The notes beneath the pieces were generated by a model, which saw nothing but the letters and a program-made list of their open reading frames with translations, was not told the origin of the DNA and ran no database searches. A stretch of 64,000 nt of DNA from Hypericum androsaemum (Eukaryota; Streptophyta; Magnoliopsida; Malpighiales; Hypericaceae), in assembly GCA_963995505.1 (NCBI GenBank), contig OZ023180.1, forward strand, positions 7,785,263 through 7,849,262, read 5' to 3'. Shown one piece after another: positions 14,236 through 27,020 of the stretch (its first letter is position 1; each line of letters begins with the position of its first letter). A program made the translations under genes and the position numbers.

Positions 14236-14445
14236 CTCATCTCCACCGCCTCCCTCGAGGGCTTCCCTCCCTCTTATTCCCTCTCCATCTTTCACCACTC
14301 TGCCCCCCGCAACCTCTTCACCTTTAATGCCCTCATCAAGCCCGACCGTCTTACTTTCCCGTTAGTGATGAAGTTTGTTGCAGGTCTGGGTAGGCCAGTA
14401 GTGGCATCCACGGGATGGTGGTGAGACTTGGATTAGGTCTCAGAA
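14236..14445 (+). pseudogene. Captured PPR-protein fragment, second copy, broken
   Basis: This is the paralogue of 3826-4035 with the same lesions: TAG at 14233-14235, the missing block between the FNAL and DRLTFP segments, and the frameshift before GIHGMVVRLGLGL (starting 14403). Shared lesions mean the fragment was already broken before the 10.7-kb duplication. The VRLGLG stretch here is closer to the usual PPR HGMVVKLGL consensus than copy 1, which has VRLRLG. Confidence 0.72.
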
Positions 14446-14580
14446 TTTTTTGGTAGGTGTGGGGAGGAGAGAGAGAGGGAAAGGAGGGGAGAGGGGTCGA
14501 CGTCGCACCACATCATCAAAAAACTCTCACGTGGTTGGTCCGCCTGGCCGGGCAAGGTCTGGGCAAGACGGGCATATTTC

Positions 14581-14706
14581 GGGCAGCTGCCCGGGCCTCT
14601 AATTGATGTTAATTGGAATAAGTTTGACTCAATTGATATGTTTTAAATCACAGGGTAGTGACTTAATTTTTTGCGATACCACAGGGTACTTGAGTGGACA
14701 TTTCCC
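14581..14706 (-). repeat. Right terminal inverted repeat of the Pack-MULE
   Basis: The reverse complement of this stretch aligns with 13575 to about 13700. It starts with the palindrome GGGCAGCTGCCC, present in related form in the left TIR (CAGCTGCCCGG). The deletion that removed this end from copy 1 begins at the same GGGCA. Confidence 0.85.
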
Positions 14707-17700
14707 AAAAGAAAATAAATAAGAGATATCCTAAACAAGTCAAGAAGATTATGTGGCAGAGTCAAGAAGCATCATAAGCAGCATTAGAGGCCAAGAAAAT
14801 GGGAAAAGGGTCCAAAAAAAATTCCCAAAAAGGCACAAGAAGGGCTCGAAATGGCCTGAAAAGGGCCCTAACTGACCATAAAAATAGAATAAATAAGAGA
14901 TATCATTAACAAGCCAAGAAGAACATGTGGCGGAGTTACAAAGTAACATAAGAAGCAATAGAGATCAAGGAAATGAGAAAAGGATGTGAAAAAGCCCAAA
15001 AATGCCATAAAGGGGACTTTAAAACCCTCATAATTTCTTTATAAAGCCAATTTTGGGGTTAAAACGGTTGCATTTCATGTCCTAGAAAAATGGTAGGATA
15101 TATTATAAAATTATCTTCGATTTGATATATTTTGGCGGTCATAACTCCAATCGAGTCAAATTTTAAGACCCGTCGAAGTTATAATAGTTTTAAAGGGCCC
15201 TTACATGCCACAAAAAGAAAATAAACAAGTGATATCATAAACAAGTTAAGAAGAACATGTGGCAGAGTCAAGGAGCAACATAAGAAGCAATGGAGATCAA
15301 GAAAATGGGAAAAGGGTCTAAAAAATGCCCGAAAAGGCTCAAAAGGAGCCCGAAATGGCCTAAAAAGGGCCCTTACAGACGATAAAAAGTGAATAAACAA
15401 GCGATATGCTAAACAAATCAAGAAGAACATGTGGGTGTGTTACAAAGCTATATAAGAAGCAATAGAGTTCAAGGAAATGAGAAAAGGGTGTGAAAAATGC
15501 CTAAAAATGCCCTAAAGGGGACTTTAAAACCCTCAAAACTTGTTTATAAAGCCAATTTTGGAGACAAGACTTTGGCTTTTTACGTCCTAGAAAAATAGTG
15601 GATAGATTATAAAATTATCTTCGATTTGAAATATTTTGGAGGCCATAACTCTAAACAAGTCAAATTTTATGACCCATCGAAGTTATAAGTGTTTTAAAGA
15701 GCCCGAAATTGCCCGAAAAGGGCCCTTACACGCCATTAAAAGAAAATAAACAAGGGATATCCTAAACAAGTCAAGAAGAACATGTGGAAGAGTCAAAGAG
15801 CAACATAAGAAGCAATTGTGATCATGAAAATGAGAAAAAGGTCCAAAAAATGCCCGAAATGGCTAAAAAAGGACCGAAATGGCCTGAAAATGGCCCTTAC
15901 AGACCATAAAAAGAGAATAAACAAGAGATATCCCAAACAAGCCAAGAAGAACATGTAGCAGAGTTACAAAGAACAATAAGAAGCAATAGAGATCAAGGAA
16001 ATGAGAAAAGGGTGTGAAAAATGACCAAAAATGCCCTAAAGGGGGTTTTAAAACCCTAATAACTTCTTTATAAAGCCAATTTTATAGCCAAAGGGTTTCA
16101 TGCCCAAGAAAAATGAGAGGATAGATTATAAAATTATCTTCGATTTGATATATTATGGCAGCCGTAACTCAGAACGAGTCAAATTATATGACTCGTCAAA
16201 GTTATAAAGGTTTTAATGGGCCCGAAATGGCCCGAAAAGGGCCCTTTCATGCCATAAAAAGAAAATAAACAAGAGATAACCTAAATAAGTCAAGAAGAAC
16301 ATGTGGCAGAAACCTAAATAAGTCAAGAAGAACATGTAGCAGAGTTAAGGAGAAATGTAAGAAATAATAGAGATCAAGGAAATGAGAAAATGGTGCAAAA
16401 AATGCTCAAAAAGGCAAAAAAAAAGGTCCTGAAATGGCCTGAAAAGGCCCCTTACAGACCATAAAAAGAGAATAAACAAGAGATATCATAAACAAGCTAA
16501 GAAGAACATATGGCAGAGTTACAAAGAACATATGGCAGAGTTACAAATAACAATAAGAAGCAATGGAGATCATGGAAATGAGAAAAGGGTGTGAAACATG
16601 CCTGAAAATGTCCTAAAGGGGCCTTTAAAATCCTCACAACTTCTTTATAAAGACAATTTTGGGGAGACAACGTTGGCGTTTCATGCCCAAGCAAATCGGG
16701 AGGATAGATTATAGAATTATCTTTAATTTGAAATATTATGGCGGCCAGAGCTCCAAACAAGTCAAATTTTATGACCCGTCTAAGTTATAAGGGTTTTAAA
16801 GGACCCGAAATGGCCCGAAAAAGGCCTTTACATGCCATGAAAAAAACATAAACAATAGATATCCTAGAGAAGTCAAGAAGAACTTATGGCAGAGTCAAGG
16901 AATAATATAAGAAGCATTGGAGATCAAGAAAATGAGAAAAGGGTCTAAAAAATACCCAAAAAGGTTCAAAAAGGGCTCGAAATGGCCTGAGAAGGGTCCT
17001 TACAGACCATAAAAAGAGAATAAACAAGAAATAACCTAAACAAGCCAAAAAGAACATGTGGTGGAGTTACAAACCAACTTAAGAAGCAATGGAGATCAAG
17101 GAAATGAGAAATGGGTGTGAAAAATGCCTGAAAATGCCCTAAAGGGGCCTTAAAAATCCACACAACTTCGTTATAAAGCCAATTTTGGGTTCAAAACATT
17201 CACGTTTCATGCCCTAGTAAAATGAAATGATATATTATAAAATTATCTTCAATTTGATATATAATGGCGGCCGTAACTCCAAACGAGTAAAATTTTATGA
17301 CTCGTCGAGGTTATAACATTTTTAAAGGGCCCGAAATTGGCCCTTACATGCCATAAAAAGAAAATAAACAAGAGATATCCTAAACAAGTCAAGAAGAACA
17401 TGTGCTAGAGTTACAATGCCCTAAACCCTCACAACCTCTTTATAAGAGTGTGAAAAATGCCTGAAAATACACTAAATGGGCCTTTAAAACCCTCACAACC
17501 TCTTTATAAAGCCAATTTTTGGGACATAATGTTGGCATTTCATGCCCTAGCAAAACGAGATGATATATTATAAAATTATCTTTGATTTGAAATATTATGG
17601 CTGGCGTAACTCCACACAAGTCAAATTTTATGACCCGTTGAAATTATAAGGGTTTTAAAGGCCCCGAAATGGCCCGAAAAGGGCCCTTACATGCCATAAA

Positions 17701-20549
17701 AAGAAAATAAAATCAAGAAGAACATGTGGCAGAGTCAAGGAGCAACATAAGCAGTAATGGACATCAAGGAAATGAGAAAAGGGTCCGAAAAATGCCCGAA
17801 AAGGCTCAAAAAGGGCCTGAAATGGCCTGAAAATGGCCCTTACAGTCCATAAAATGAGAATAAACAAGAGAAATCCTAAACAAGCCAAGAAGAACTTATG
17901 GAGGAGTTACAAAGCAACATAAGAAGCAATGGAGATCAAGGAAATGAGAAAACGGTGTGAAAAATGCTTGAAAATACCCTAAAGGGGCCTTTAAAACCCT
18001 CATAACTTTTTTATAAAGCCAATTTTGGGGACAAAACATTGGCTTTTCATGCGCTAGCAAAATGAGGGGATAGATTATAAAATTATCTTTGATTTGAAAT
18101 ATTATTGCGGCCGTAAATCCAAACGAGTCAAATTTTATGACCCGAGGAAATTATAAAGATTTTAAAGGGCCCAAAATGGCCCGAAAAGTGACATTGCATG
18201 CTATAAAAAGAAAATAAAAGTCAAGAAGAATATGTGGCAGAGTCAAGGAGCAACATAAGAAGCAATAGAGATCAAGAAAATGAGAAAAGGGTCCAAAAAA
18301 TGCCTGAAAAGGGTCAAAAAGGGCCTGAAATGGCATGAAAAAGGTCCTTACAGACCATGAAAAGAGAATAAACAAGGGATATCCTGAACATGCAAAGAAG
18401 AACATATGGTGCAGTTATAAAGTAACATAAGAAGCAATGGAGATCAAGGAAATGAGAAAAAGGTGTCAAAAAGCCCGAAAATGCCCTATAGGGGCCTTTA
18501 AAACCCTCATAACTTCTCTATAAACCCAATTTTGAGGTCAAAACGTTGGCATTTCATGCCCTAGCAAAACGAGTGGATAGATTATAAAATTATCTTTGAT
18601 TTGAAATATTATGGCGGCCGTAATGCCAAACGAGTGAAATTTTTTGGCTCGTCGAAATTATAAAAGTTTTAAAAGGCCCGAAATGGCCCAAAAATGGCCA
18701 TTACATGCCATAAAAATAAAATAAACAAGAGATATCCTAAAAAAGTCAAGAAGAACATTTGGCAGAGTCAAGGACCAACATAAGAAGCAATGGAGATCAA
18801 TGAAATGAGAAAAGGGTCCAAAAAATGCCCAAAAAGGCTAAAAAAGGGCCCTGAATAGCCTGAAAATGGCCCTTACTGACCATAAAAAGAGAATAAACAA
18901 GAGATATCCTAGACAAGCCAAGAAGAACATGTGGCAGAGCGAAGGAGCAATATAAGAAGTAATGGAGATTGAGGAAATGAGAAAAGGGTCCAAAAAATGC
19001 CCAAAAATGCCCTAAAGTGTCCTTAAAAATACTTATAACTTCTTTATAAAACCAATTTTGGGATCCAAATGTTGGCATTTCATCCCCTAGCAAAGCAAGA
19101 GGATAGATTATAAAATTATCTTCGATTTGATATATTATAGCGGCAGAAACTCCAAGCGAGTTAAATTTTATGACCCGTCAAAGTTATAAGGGTATGAAAG
19201 GGCCCAAAATGGTCCAAAAAGGGCCCTTACATGCCATTAAAAGATAATAAACAATTGATATCCTAAAAAAGTCAAGAAGAATATGTGGCAGAGTAATGTA
19301 GCAACATAAGAAGCAATAGAGATCAAGTAAATGAGAAAAGGGTCCAAAAAATGCCTGAAAAGGCTAAAAAGGGCCTGAAATGGCATAAAAAGGGGCCGTA
19401 CAGACCATAAAAAGATAATAAACAAGTAATATCCTTAACAAGCCAAGTAGAACATGTGGCAGAGTTACAAAGTAACTAAGAAGCAATGGAGATCAAGGAA
19501 ATGAGAAAAGGGTGTAATTATAAAATGAGAGCATAGATTATAAAATTATCTTCAATTTGAAATATTATGGCAGCCATAATGCCAAACGAGACAAATTTTA
19601 TGACCCGTCGAAGTTGTAAAAGTTTTAAAAATCCTGAAATGACCCAAAAATGGCCCTTACTTGCCATAAAAAGAAAATAAACAAGGGATATCCTAAAGAA
19701 GTCAAGAAGAACATGTGGCAGAGTCAAGGACCAACATAACAAGCAATACAGATCGATGAAATGAGAAAAGGGTCCGAAAAATGCCCGAAAAGGCTAAAAA
19801 AGGGCCCAAAATGGCCTGAAAAGGCCATTATAGACCATAAAAAGAGAATAAATAAGAGATATCCTAAATAAGCCAAGAAGAACTTGTGGCAGAGTGAAGG
19901 ACCAACATAAGAATTAATGGAGATCAAGAAAATAAGAAAGGGGTCTAATAAATGCCTGAAAATGCCCTAAAGGGCCTTAAAAACCCATATAACTTCTATA
20001 TAAAACCATTTTTGGAATCAAAGCATTGGCATTTCATGCCCTAAAAAAACTAGAGGATAGATTATAAAATTATCTTCGATATGATATATTATGGCGACCG
20101 TAAGTCCAAGAGAGTCAAATTTTATGACCCATCGAAGTTATAAGGGTTTGAAAGGGCCCGAAATGGTCCGAAAAGGGTCCTTACATGACATTAAAAGATA
20201 ATAAAGAAGAGATATCCTAAAAAAGTCAAGAAGAATATGTGGCAGAGTCAAGGAGCAACATAAGAAGTAATGGAGATCAAGGAAATGAGAAAAAGGTCCA
20301 AAAAATGCCTGAAAAGGCACAAAAAGGGCCTGAAATGGCCTGAAAAGGGGCCTTAAAAACCATAAAAAGATAATAAACAAGAAATATCCTTAACAAGCCA
20401 AGTAGAACATGTGGCGGAGTTACAAAGCAACTAAGAAACAATGGTGATCAAGGAAATGAGAAAAGGGTGTGAAAAATGCCCAAAAATGCCCCGAAGGGGC
20501 CTTAAAAACCTTCATTAACTTCTTTATAAAGCCAATTTTGGGGTCAAAA

Positions 20550-23520
20550 TGTTGGTGTTTCACGCCCTAGCAAAACTGGAGGACAGATTATAAAATTATC
20601 TTTGATTTGATATATTATGGCGGCTGTAACTCCAAATGAGTCAAATTATTTGACCCGTCGAAGTTATAAGAGTTTCAAAAGTGCCTGAAATGTCCCGAAA
20701 ATGGCCTTTACATGCCATAAAAAGAAAAAAAATAAGAAAAATCCTAAAAATGTCAAGACGAACATGTGGCAAAATCAAGAAGCAATATAAGAAGCAATGG
20801 AGATCAAGGAAATGAGAAAAGGGTCTGAAAAATGCCTAAAAGGGCTCGAAATGGCGTGAAAAGGGCCCTTACAGACCATAAAAAGAGAATAAACAAAATA
20901 TGTCCTAAACAAGCCAAGAAGAAGTTATAAAGTAATATAAGAAGCAATGGAGATCAAACAAATGAGAAAAGGGTGAGAAAAATGCCTGAAAATACCCTAA
21001 AGGGGCGTTTAAAACCCTTATAACTTGTTTATAAAGCCAATTTTGGGGGCAAAACATTGGCGTTTCATGCCCTGGCAAAATGAGAGTATAGATTATAAAA
21101 TTATCTTTGATATATTATGGCAGCCGTAACTCCAAAGGTGTCAAAGTTATAAGGGTTTTAGAGGGCCCGAAAAGGGCCCTTACATGCCATAAAAAGAAAA
21201 TAAACAAGAAAAACATGTGGTCGAGTCAAGGAGATTCATAAGAAGCAATGGAGATCAAGAAAATGAGAAATGGGTTCAAAAAATGCCTAAAAAGGCTTTA
21301 AAAAGTCCTGAAATGGCTTGAAAAGGGCTCTTATAAACCATTAAAATGAAAATAAACAAGAGATATCCTAAACAAGCCAAGAAGAACATGTGGCAGAGTT
21401 ACAAAGAAACATAAGAAGCAATGGAGATCAAGGGAATGAGAAAAGGGTCTGAAAAATGCTCGAAAATGCCCTAAAAGGGCCATTAAAACCCTCACAACTA
21501 CTTTATAAAGCCAATTTTGGGGTCAAAACATCGGGGTTTCATGCCCTAGCTAAACGAGAGGGTAGATTATAAAATTATCTTTGATTTGAAATAATATGGC
21601 GGCCGTAACTCGAAACGAGACAAATTTTATGACACGTCGAAGTTATAAGGATTTTAAAAGGCCCGAAATGGCCTGAAAAAGGCCCTTACATGCCATAAAA
21701 AGAAAATAAACAAGAGCTATCCTAAAGGAGTCAAGAAGAACATGTGGCAGAGTCAAGGAGCAACATCAGAAGCAATGTAGATCAAAGAAATGAGAAAAGG
21801 GTCCAAAAAATGCCCGAAAAATCTCAAAAAGGGCCTGAATTGGCCTGAAAATGGACCTTAAAGACCAAAAAAAGAGAATAAACAAGAGATATCCTAAACA
21901 AGCCAAGAAGAATATGTGGCAGAGTTACAAAGCAACATAAGAAGCAATGTAGATCAAAAATATGAGAAAAGGGTGTGAAAAATGCCCGAAAATATCCTAA
22001 AGGGGCCTTTAAAACCCTCAAAACTTCTTTATAGCCTTTCACGCCCTAGCAAAACTGGAGGACATATTATAAAATTATCTTCGATTTGATATATTATGGC
22101 GGCTGTAACTCCAAATAAGTCAAATTATATGACCCGTCGAAGTTATAAGAGTTTCAAAAGTGCCTGAAATGGCCTGAAAATGGCCTTTACATGCCATAAA
22201 AAGAAAAAAAATAAGAAATATCCTAAAAATGTCAAGACAAACATGTGGCAAAATCAAGGAGCAATATAAGAAGCAATGGAGATCAAGGAAATGAGTAAAG
22301 GGTCTGTAAAATGCCTAAAAAGGCTCAAAAAGGGCCCGAAATGGCGTGAAAAGGGCCATTACAAACCATAAAAAGAGAATAAACAAAATATATCCTAAAC
22401 AAGCCAAGAAGAACTTATAAAGTAATATAAGAAGCAATGGAGATCAAAGAAATGACAAAAGGGTGAGAAAAATGCCCGAAAATACCCTAAAGGGGCCTTT
22501 AAAACCCTTATAACTTGTTTATAAAGCCAATTTTGGGGGCAAAACATTGGCGTTTCATGCCCTGGCAAAATGAGAGTATAGATTATAAAATTATCTTTGA
22601 TATATTATGGCAGCCGTAACTCCAAAGGTGTCAAAGTTATAAGGGTTTTAGAGGGCCCGAAAAGGGCCCTTACATGCTATAAAAAGAAAATAAATAAGAA
22701 AAACATGTGGTCGAGTCAAGGAGAACCATAAGAAGCAATGGAGATCAAGAAAATGAGAAACGGGTTCAAAAAATGCCTGAAAAGGCTAAAAAAAGTCCTG
22801 AAATGGCTTGAAAAGGGCCCTTATAGACCATTAAAAAGAAAATAAACAAGAGATATCCTAAACAAGCCAAGAAGAACATGTGGCAGAGTTACAAAGCAAC
22901 ATAAGAAGCAATGGAGATCAAGGGAATGAGAAAAGGGTCTGAAAAATGCTCGAAAATGCCCTAAAAGGGCCATTAAATCCCTCACAACTTTTTTATGAAG
23001 CCAATTTTGGGGTCAAAACATTGGGGTTTCATGCCCTAGCTAAACGAGGGGGTAGATTATAAAATTATCTTTGATTTGAAATAATATGGCGGCCGTAACT
23101 CGAAATGAGACAAATTTTATGACCCGTCGAAGTTATAAGGGTTTTTAAAGGCCCGAAATGGCCTGAAAAAGGCCCTTACATGCCATAAAAAGAAAATAAA
23201 CAGGAGCTATCCTAAAGGAGTCAAGAAGAACATGTGGCAGAGTCAAGGAGCAACATAAGAAGCAATGTAGATCAAAGAAATGAGAAAAGGGTCCAAAAAA
23301 TGCCTGAAAAATCTCAAAAAGGGCTTGAATTGGCCTAAAAATGGACCTTAAAGACCATAAAAAGAGAATAAACAAGAGATATCCTAAAAAAGCCAAGAAG
23401 AACATGTAGCAGAGTTACAAAGCAATATAAGAAGCAATGTAGATCAAAAAAATGAGAAAAGAGTGTGAAAAATGCCCGAAAATGCCCTAAAGGGGGCTTT
23501 AAAACCCTCAAAACTTCTTT
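20550..23520. repeat. ~1.49-kb tandem duplication (about three satellite units)
   Basis: Positions about 20550-22030 repeat at about 22031-23520 with an offset of 1472-1491. Distinctive shared strings include AAAACTGGAGGACA (20572 and 22053) and AAAACATGTGGTCGAGTCAAGG (about 21210 and 22702). The two are closer to each other than to the paralogous block at 9.6-10.4 kb, so this is a younger step than the 10.7-kb duplication. Confidence 0.85.
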
Positions 23521-24133
23521 ATAAGGCCAATTTTGGGGACAAAATGTTGGCGTTTCATGCCCTAGCAAAATGGGAGGATAGATTATAAAATTATCTTCAA
23601 TTTGAAATAATATGGCGGCATTAACTCCAAACAAGTCAAATTTTATGACCCGTCGAAGTTATAATGGTTTTAAAGGGCCCGAAAAGGGCCCTTACATTCC
23701 ATAAAAAGAAAATAAACAAGATATATCCTAAAAAAGTCGAGAAGAATATGTGGTTGAGTCAAAGAGCAACATAAGAAGTAATGGAGATCATTGAAATGAG
23801 AAAAGGGTGAAAAAAATATCCGAAAAGGCTTAAAAAGGGTCCGAAATGGCCTGAAAAGGGCCCTTACAGACCATAAAGAGAGAATTAACAAGAGATATCC
23901 TAAACAAACCAAGAAGAACATGTGGCAGAGTTACAAGGCAACATAAGAAGCAATGGAGAACAAGGAAATGAGAAAAGGGTCTAAAAAATGCTCGAAAATG
24001 CCCAAAAAGGGCCTTTAAAACACTCACAACTTCTTTATATAGCCAATTTTGGGGACAAAACGTTGGCATTTCATGCCCTAGCAAAACGAGAGGATAGATT
24101 ATAAAAGTATCTTTGATTTGAAATATTATGGCG

Positions 24134-27020
24134 GTCGTAATTTGGCTTTTCTTGCCTTCTCTTTCCTTTTCTTGCACTTTCTTTTCTTTTCTTGCCTTTT
24201 CTTGCCTTATCTTGCCTTATCTTGACTTTTCTTATCTTATCTTGCCTTTTCTTGCATTTTCTTTCCTTTTCTTGCATTTTCTAGCCTTTTTGTTGCCTTT
24301 TCTTTCCATTTCAACACCTTTTCTTGCCTTTTTCTTGACTTTTCTTTCCATTTCTTTCCTTTTCTTCGCTTTTCATGCATTATCTTTCCTTTTCTTGCCT
24401 TTTCATTACTTTTCTTGCCTTTTCCTTCCTTTTCTTACCTTTTCATGCATTTTCTTGTCTTATGTTGCATTTTCTTGCCTTATCTTGCCTTTTCATGCTT
24501 TTTCATGCCTTTTCATTCCTTTTCTTGCCTTTTCTTGTCTTTTCTTGCCTTATCTTGCCTTTTCTTTTCTTCTATTGCCTTTTCATGCCTTTTCATGCCT
24601 TTTCATTCATTTTCTTGCCTTTTTTTGCCTTATCTTGAGTTTTCTTGCCTTATCTTGAGTTTTCTTACCTTTCCATGCCTTTTTTTGCCGTTTCATTCCT
24701 TTCCTTCCCTTTTCTTACCTTTTCTTTCCTTTTCTTACTTTTTCTTGCCTTTTCTTGCCTTATCTTGCCTTATATCACCTTTTCTTGTCTTATCTTGCCT
24801 TAGTCTTTTCTTGCCTTTTCTATCCTTTTCTTGCTTTTTCTTGCCATTTCTTGCCTTTTCATACATTTTCCTTGCCTTTTTTTTATCTTGCCTTATCTTG
24901 CCTTATCTTACCTTATCTTGTCTTTTCTTGGCTTTTCTTGCCTTTTCTTGACTTTTCTTGCATTATCTTTCCTTTTCTTGACTTTTCATTCTTTTTCTTA
25001 CATTTTCTTGCCTTTTCATTCCTTTTCTTACCTTATCTTACCTTTTCATACCTTTTTTGCCTTTTCTTGCATTTTCTTACCTTTTCTTTCCTTTTTTAGA
25101 GACTTTCTTGCCTTTTCTTTCCATTTCTTGTCTTTTCATGCCTTTTCTTGCATTTTCATGCCTTTTCATGCCTTCTCTTTCCTTATTTAGAGACTTTCAT
25201 GCATTTTCTTGAATTTTCTAGCCTTTTCTTGACTTTTCATGACTTTTCCTTGCCTTTTTTTATAATCTTGCCTTATCTTACCTTATCTTGTCTTTTCTTA
25301 GCTTTTCTTTCATATATCTTGCCTTTTCATGCCTTTTCTTTTCTTATCTTGCATTTTCTTTCCTTTTCTTGCCTTTTCTTTCCTTTTCCAGCCTTTTCTT
25401 GCATTATCTTAGCTTTTCTTGCCTTTTCATTCATTTTCTTCCCTTATCTATCATTTTCTTGCCTTTTGTTTCATTTTCATGTCTTTTCTATGGTTTTCTT
25501 TCTTACATTTTTATGCATTTTCAATCCTTTTCTTCCATTTTCTTTTCTTTTCTTGCCTTATCTTGCCTCTTTTTCCTTGTCTTGCCTTTTGTTTGCCATT
25601 TCTTACCTTTTCATTCCTTTTTTTCACTTATCTTTTCTTTTCTTTTCTTATCTTGCTTTGTCACTTCTTCTATTGAAGTTTCTTGCCTTTTCTCTCCTTA
25701 TCTTGCCTTTTCTACCATTTTCTTACCTTTTTATGCCTTTTCATTCCTTTTCTTGCCTTTTCTTGCCTATTCTTGCCTTTTCTTGCCTTTTCTTATGTTT
25801 TAATTTATTTTCTTGCCTTATCTTGCCTTCTCTTTCCTTATCTTGCCTTTTCATGCCTTTTTTGCCTTTTCTTGCCTTTTTAGAGCCTTTTTGTCTTTTC
25901 TTTCCATTTCTTATATTTTCATGCCTTTTCTTTCCTTTTCTTGCCTTTACTTGCTTTTTCTAGCCATTTCTTGCCTTTTCTTAACTTTTCTTGCCTTTTC
26001 TTACTTTATCTTATCTTTTCTTGGCTTTTCTTGCATTTTCTTGCATATTTCTTGCCTCTTCTTGACTTTTCAAGCCTTTTCTTGTCTTATCTTACATTTT
26101 CTTGCCTTTTCTTACCTTATCTTGCCTTTTCTTTCCTTTTCCTACCTTTTCTTTCCTCTTTCTGCCTTTTCTTGCCTTATCTTGCATTTTCTTAGCTTTT
26201 CTTGCATTTACATTCATTTTCTTGCCTTATCCAGCATTTTCTTCCCTTTTGTTGCATTTTCATGTCTTTTCTTTCCTTTTCTCGCCTTTTCTTGCCTTAT
26301 CTTGCCTTTTGCTTGCCATTTTTGCCTTTTCTCTCCTTATCTTGGCTTTTCTTCCCTTTTTATGCCTTTTCATTCCTTTTCTCGACTTTTCTTGCATTAT
26401 CTTTCCTTTTCTTGCCTTTTCATTCCTTATATTGCCATTTCTTACCTTTTCATACTTTATCTTACCTTTTCATTCCTGTTCTTACCTTTTCATGCCTTAA
26501 CTTGCCATTTCTTACCGTTTCATACCTTTTCTTATCTTTTCATTCCTTTTCTTGCCTTATCTTGCCTTTTCTTTCCTTTTCATGCATTTTCATTCATTTT
26601 CTTGCATTTTCTTCCATTTTTTTGCCTTTTCTTGCATTTTCTTACCTTTTCATGCCTTTTCATTCCTTTTCTTGCATTTTCTTACATTTTCTTGCCTTTT
26701 CATTCCTTTCCTTGCCTTTGCTTGCCTCATCTTCCCTTTTCTTGCCATTTCTTGCCTTATCTCTCCATTTCTTGCCTTATCTTTCCTTTTCTTTCATTTT
26801 CTTTCCTTTTCTTGCCTGATCTTGCCTTTTCTTTCCTTATCTTAACATTTCTTGCATTATCTTGCCTTTTCTTGCATTTTCTTTTCTTTTCTTGCCTTTT
26901 CATTCCTTTCCTTGTCTTTTCTTGCCTTGTCATTCCATTTCTTGCATTATCTTTCCTTATCTTATCTTTTCTTTCCTTTGCTTCCATTTTCTTGCATGTT
27001 CTTGCCATTTCTTGCCATTT
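24134..27020 (+). repeat. Decamer array, first section without clear higher-order period
   Basis: Decamer variants occur here in an order for which I see no long repeat. Small local repeats exist, for example TTTAGAGAC at about 25097 and 25190 and a TTTTTTATCTTGCC-type interruption near 24889 and 25260. It reads as the diverged edge of the array next to the satellite junction. Confidence 0.7.

Larger units (their letters stand above)
13575..14706 (+). mobile_element. Non-autonomous Pack-MULE-like DNA transposon, complete (1132 bp)
   Basis: The ends are long inverted repeats: left 13575 to about 13700 and right 14581-14706, about 126 bp, roughly 90% identical by eye. They begin GGGAAAAGTCCACTTAAGT and, read inward from the right, GGGAAATGTCCACTCAAGT. 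Both TIRs contain AAGTACCCTGTGGTATC and a run ending in CAATTAACATCAATTAGAGG. The flanks show an 8/9-matching 9-bp duplication. Inside are GC-rich subterminal sequences with GCCCGG/CCGGGC motifs on both sides, a CCT-repeat tract (13813-13836) and a broken PPR fragment. There is no transposase. Long TIRs, 9-bp TSD and a captured gene piece together define a Pack-MULE. It sits in the satellite at the position paralogous to 2902-4175, so insertion preceded the segmental duplication. Confidence 0.85.
10770..21360. repeat. Segmental duplication, copy 2
   Basis: This is the second copy of 1-10769, in the same orientation. Relative to copy 1 it lacks about 700 bp after 17400 and carries about 950 extra bp (roughly two satellite units, 18616-19569). 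It also keeps a complete version of the MULE-like element. Similarity to copy 1 fades near 21360, where a local tandem duplication takes over. Confidence 0.86.
1..24133. repeat. Satellite-like tandem array, ~520-bp complex unit
   Basis: The landmark GGCGGCCGTAACTCC and close variants recur about 40 times (for example near 1018, 1737, 6049, 6575, 7605, 8618, 9145, 12406, 17266, 18616, 20623, 23089, 24130), usually about 480-530 bp apart. Each unit has two subrepeats of about 165 bp, each starting near CCATAAAAAG and containing ATAAACAAGAGATATCC and GAAGCAATGGAGATCAA. A unique stretch of about 190 bp with TTATAAAATTATCTTCGATT follows. The longer 719-bp unit at about 1018-1737 has three subrepeats. 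Units diverge by roughly 5-15% by eye. Short hydrophobic minus-strand frames recur because the unit recurs; none looks like a gene. The only foreign insertion I recognise is the MULE-like element in each half. I do not recognise the satellite family. Confidence 0.9.

Noticed and set aside
1..24133. Recurrent 60-115-codon hydrophobic ORFs on the minus strand (for example HVLLGLFRISLVYSLFMVC)
   Set aside because: They recur because the satellite unit recurs, they break at different places in each unit, and many would need non-ATG starts.
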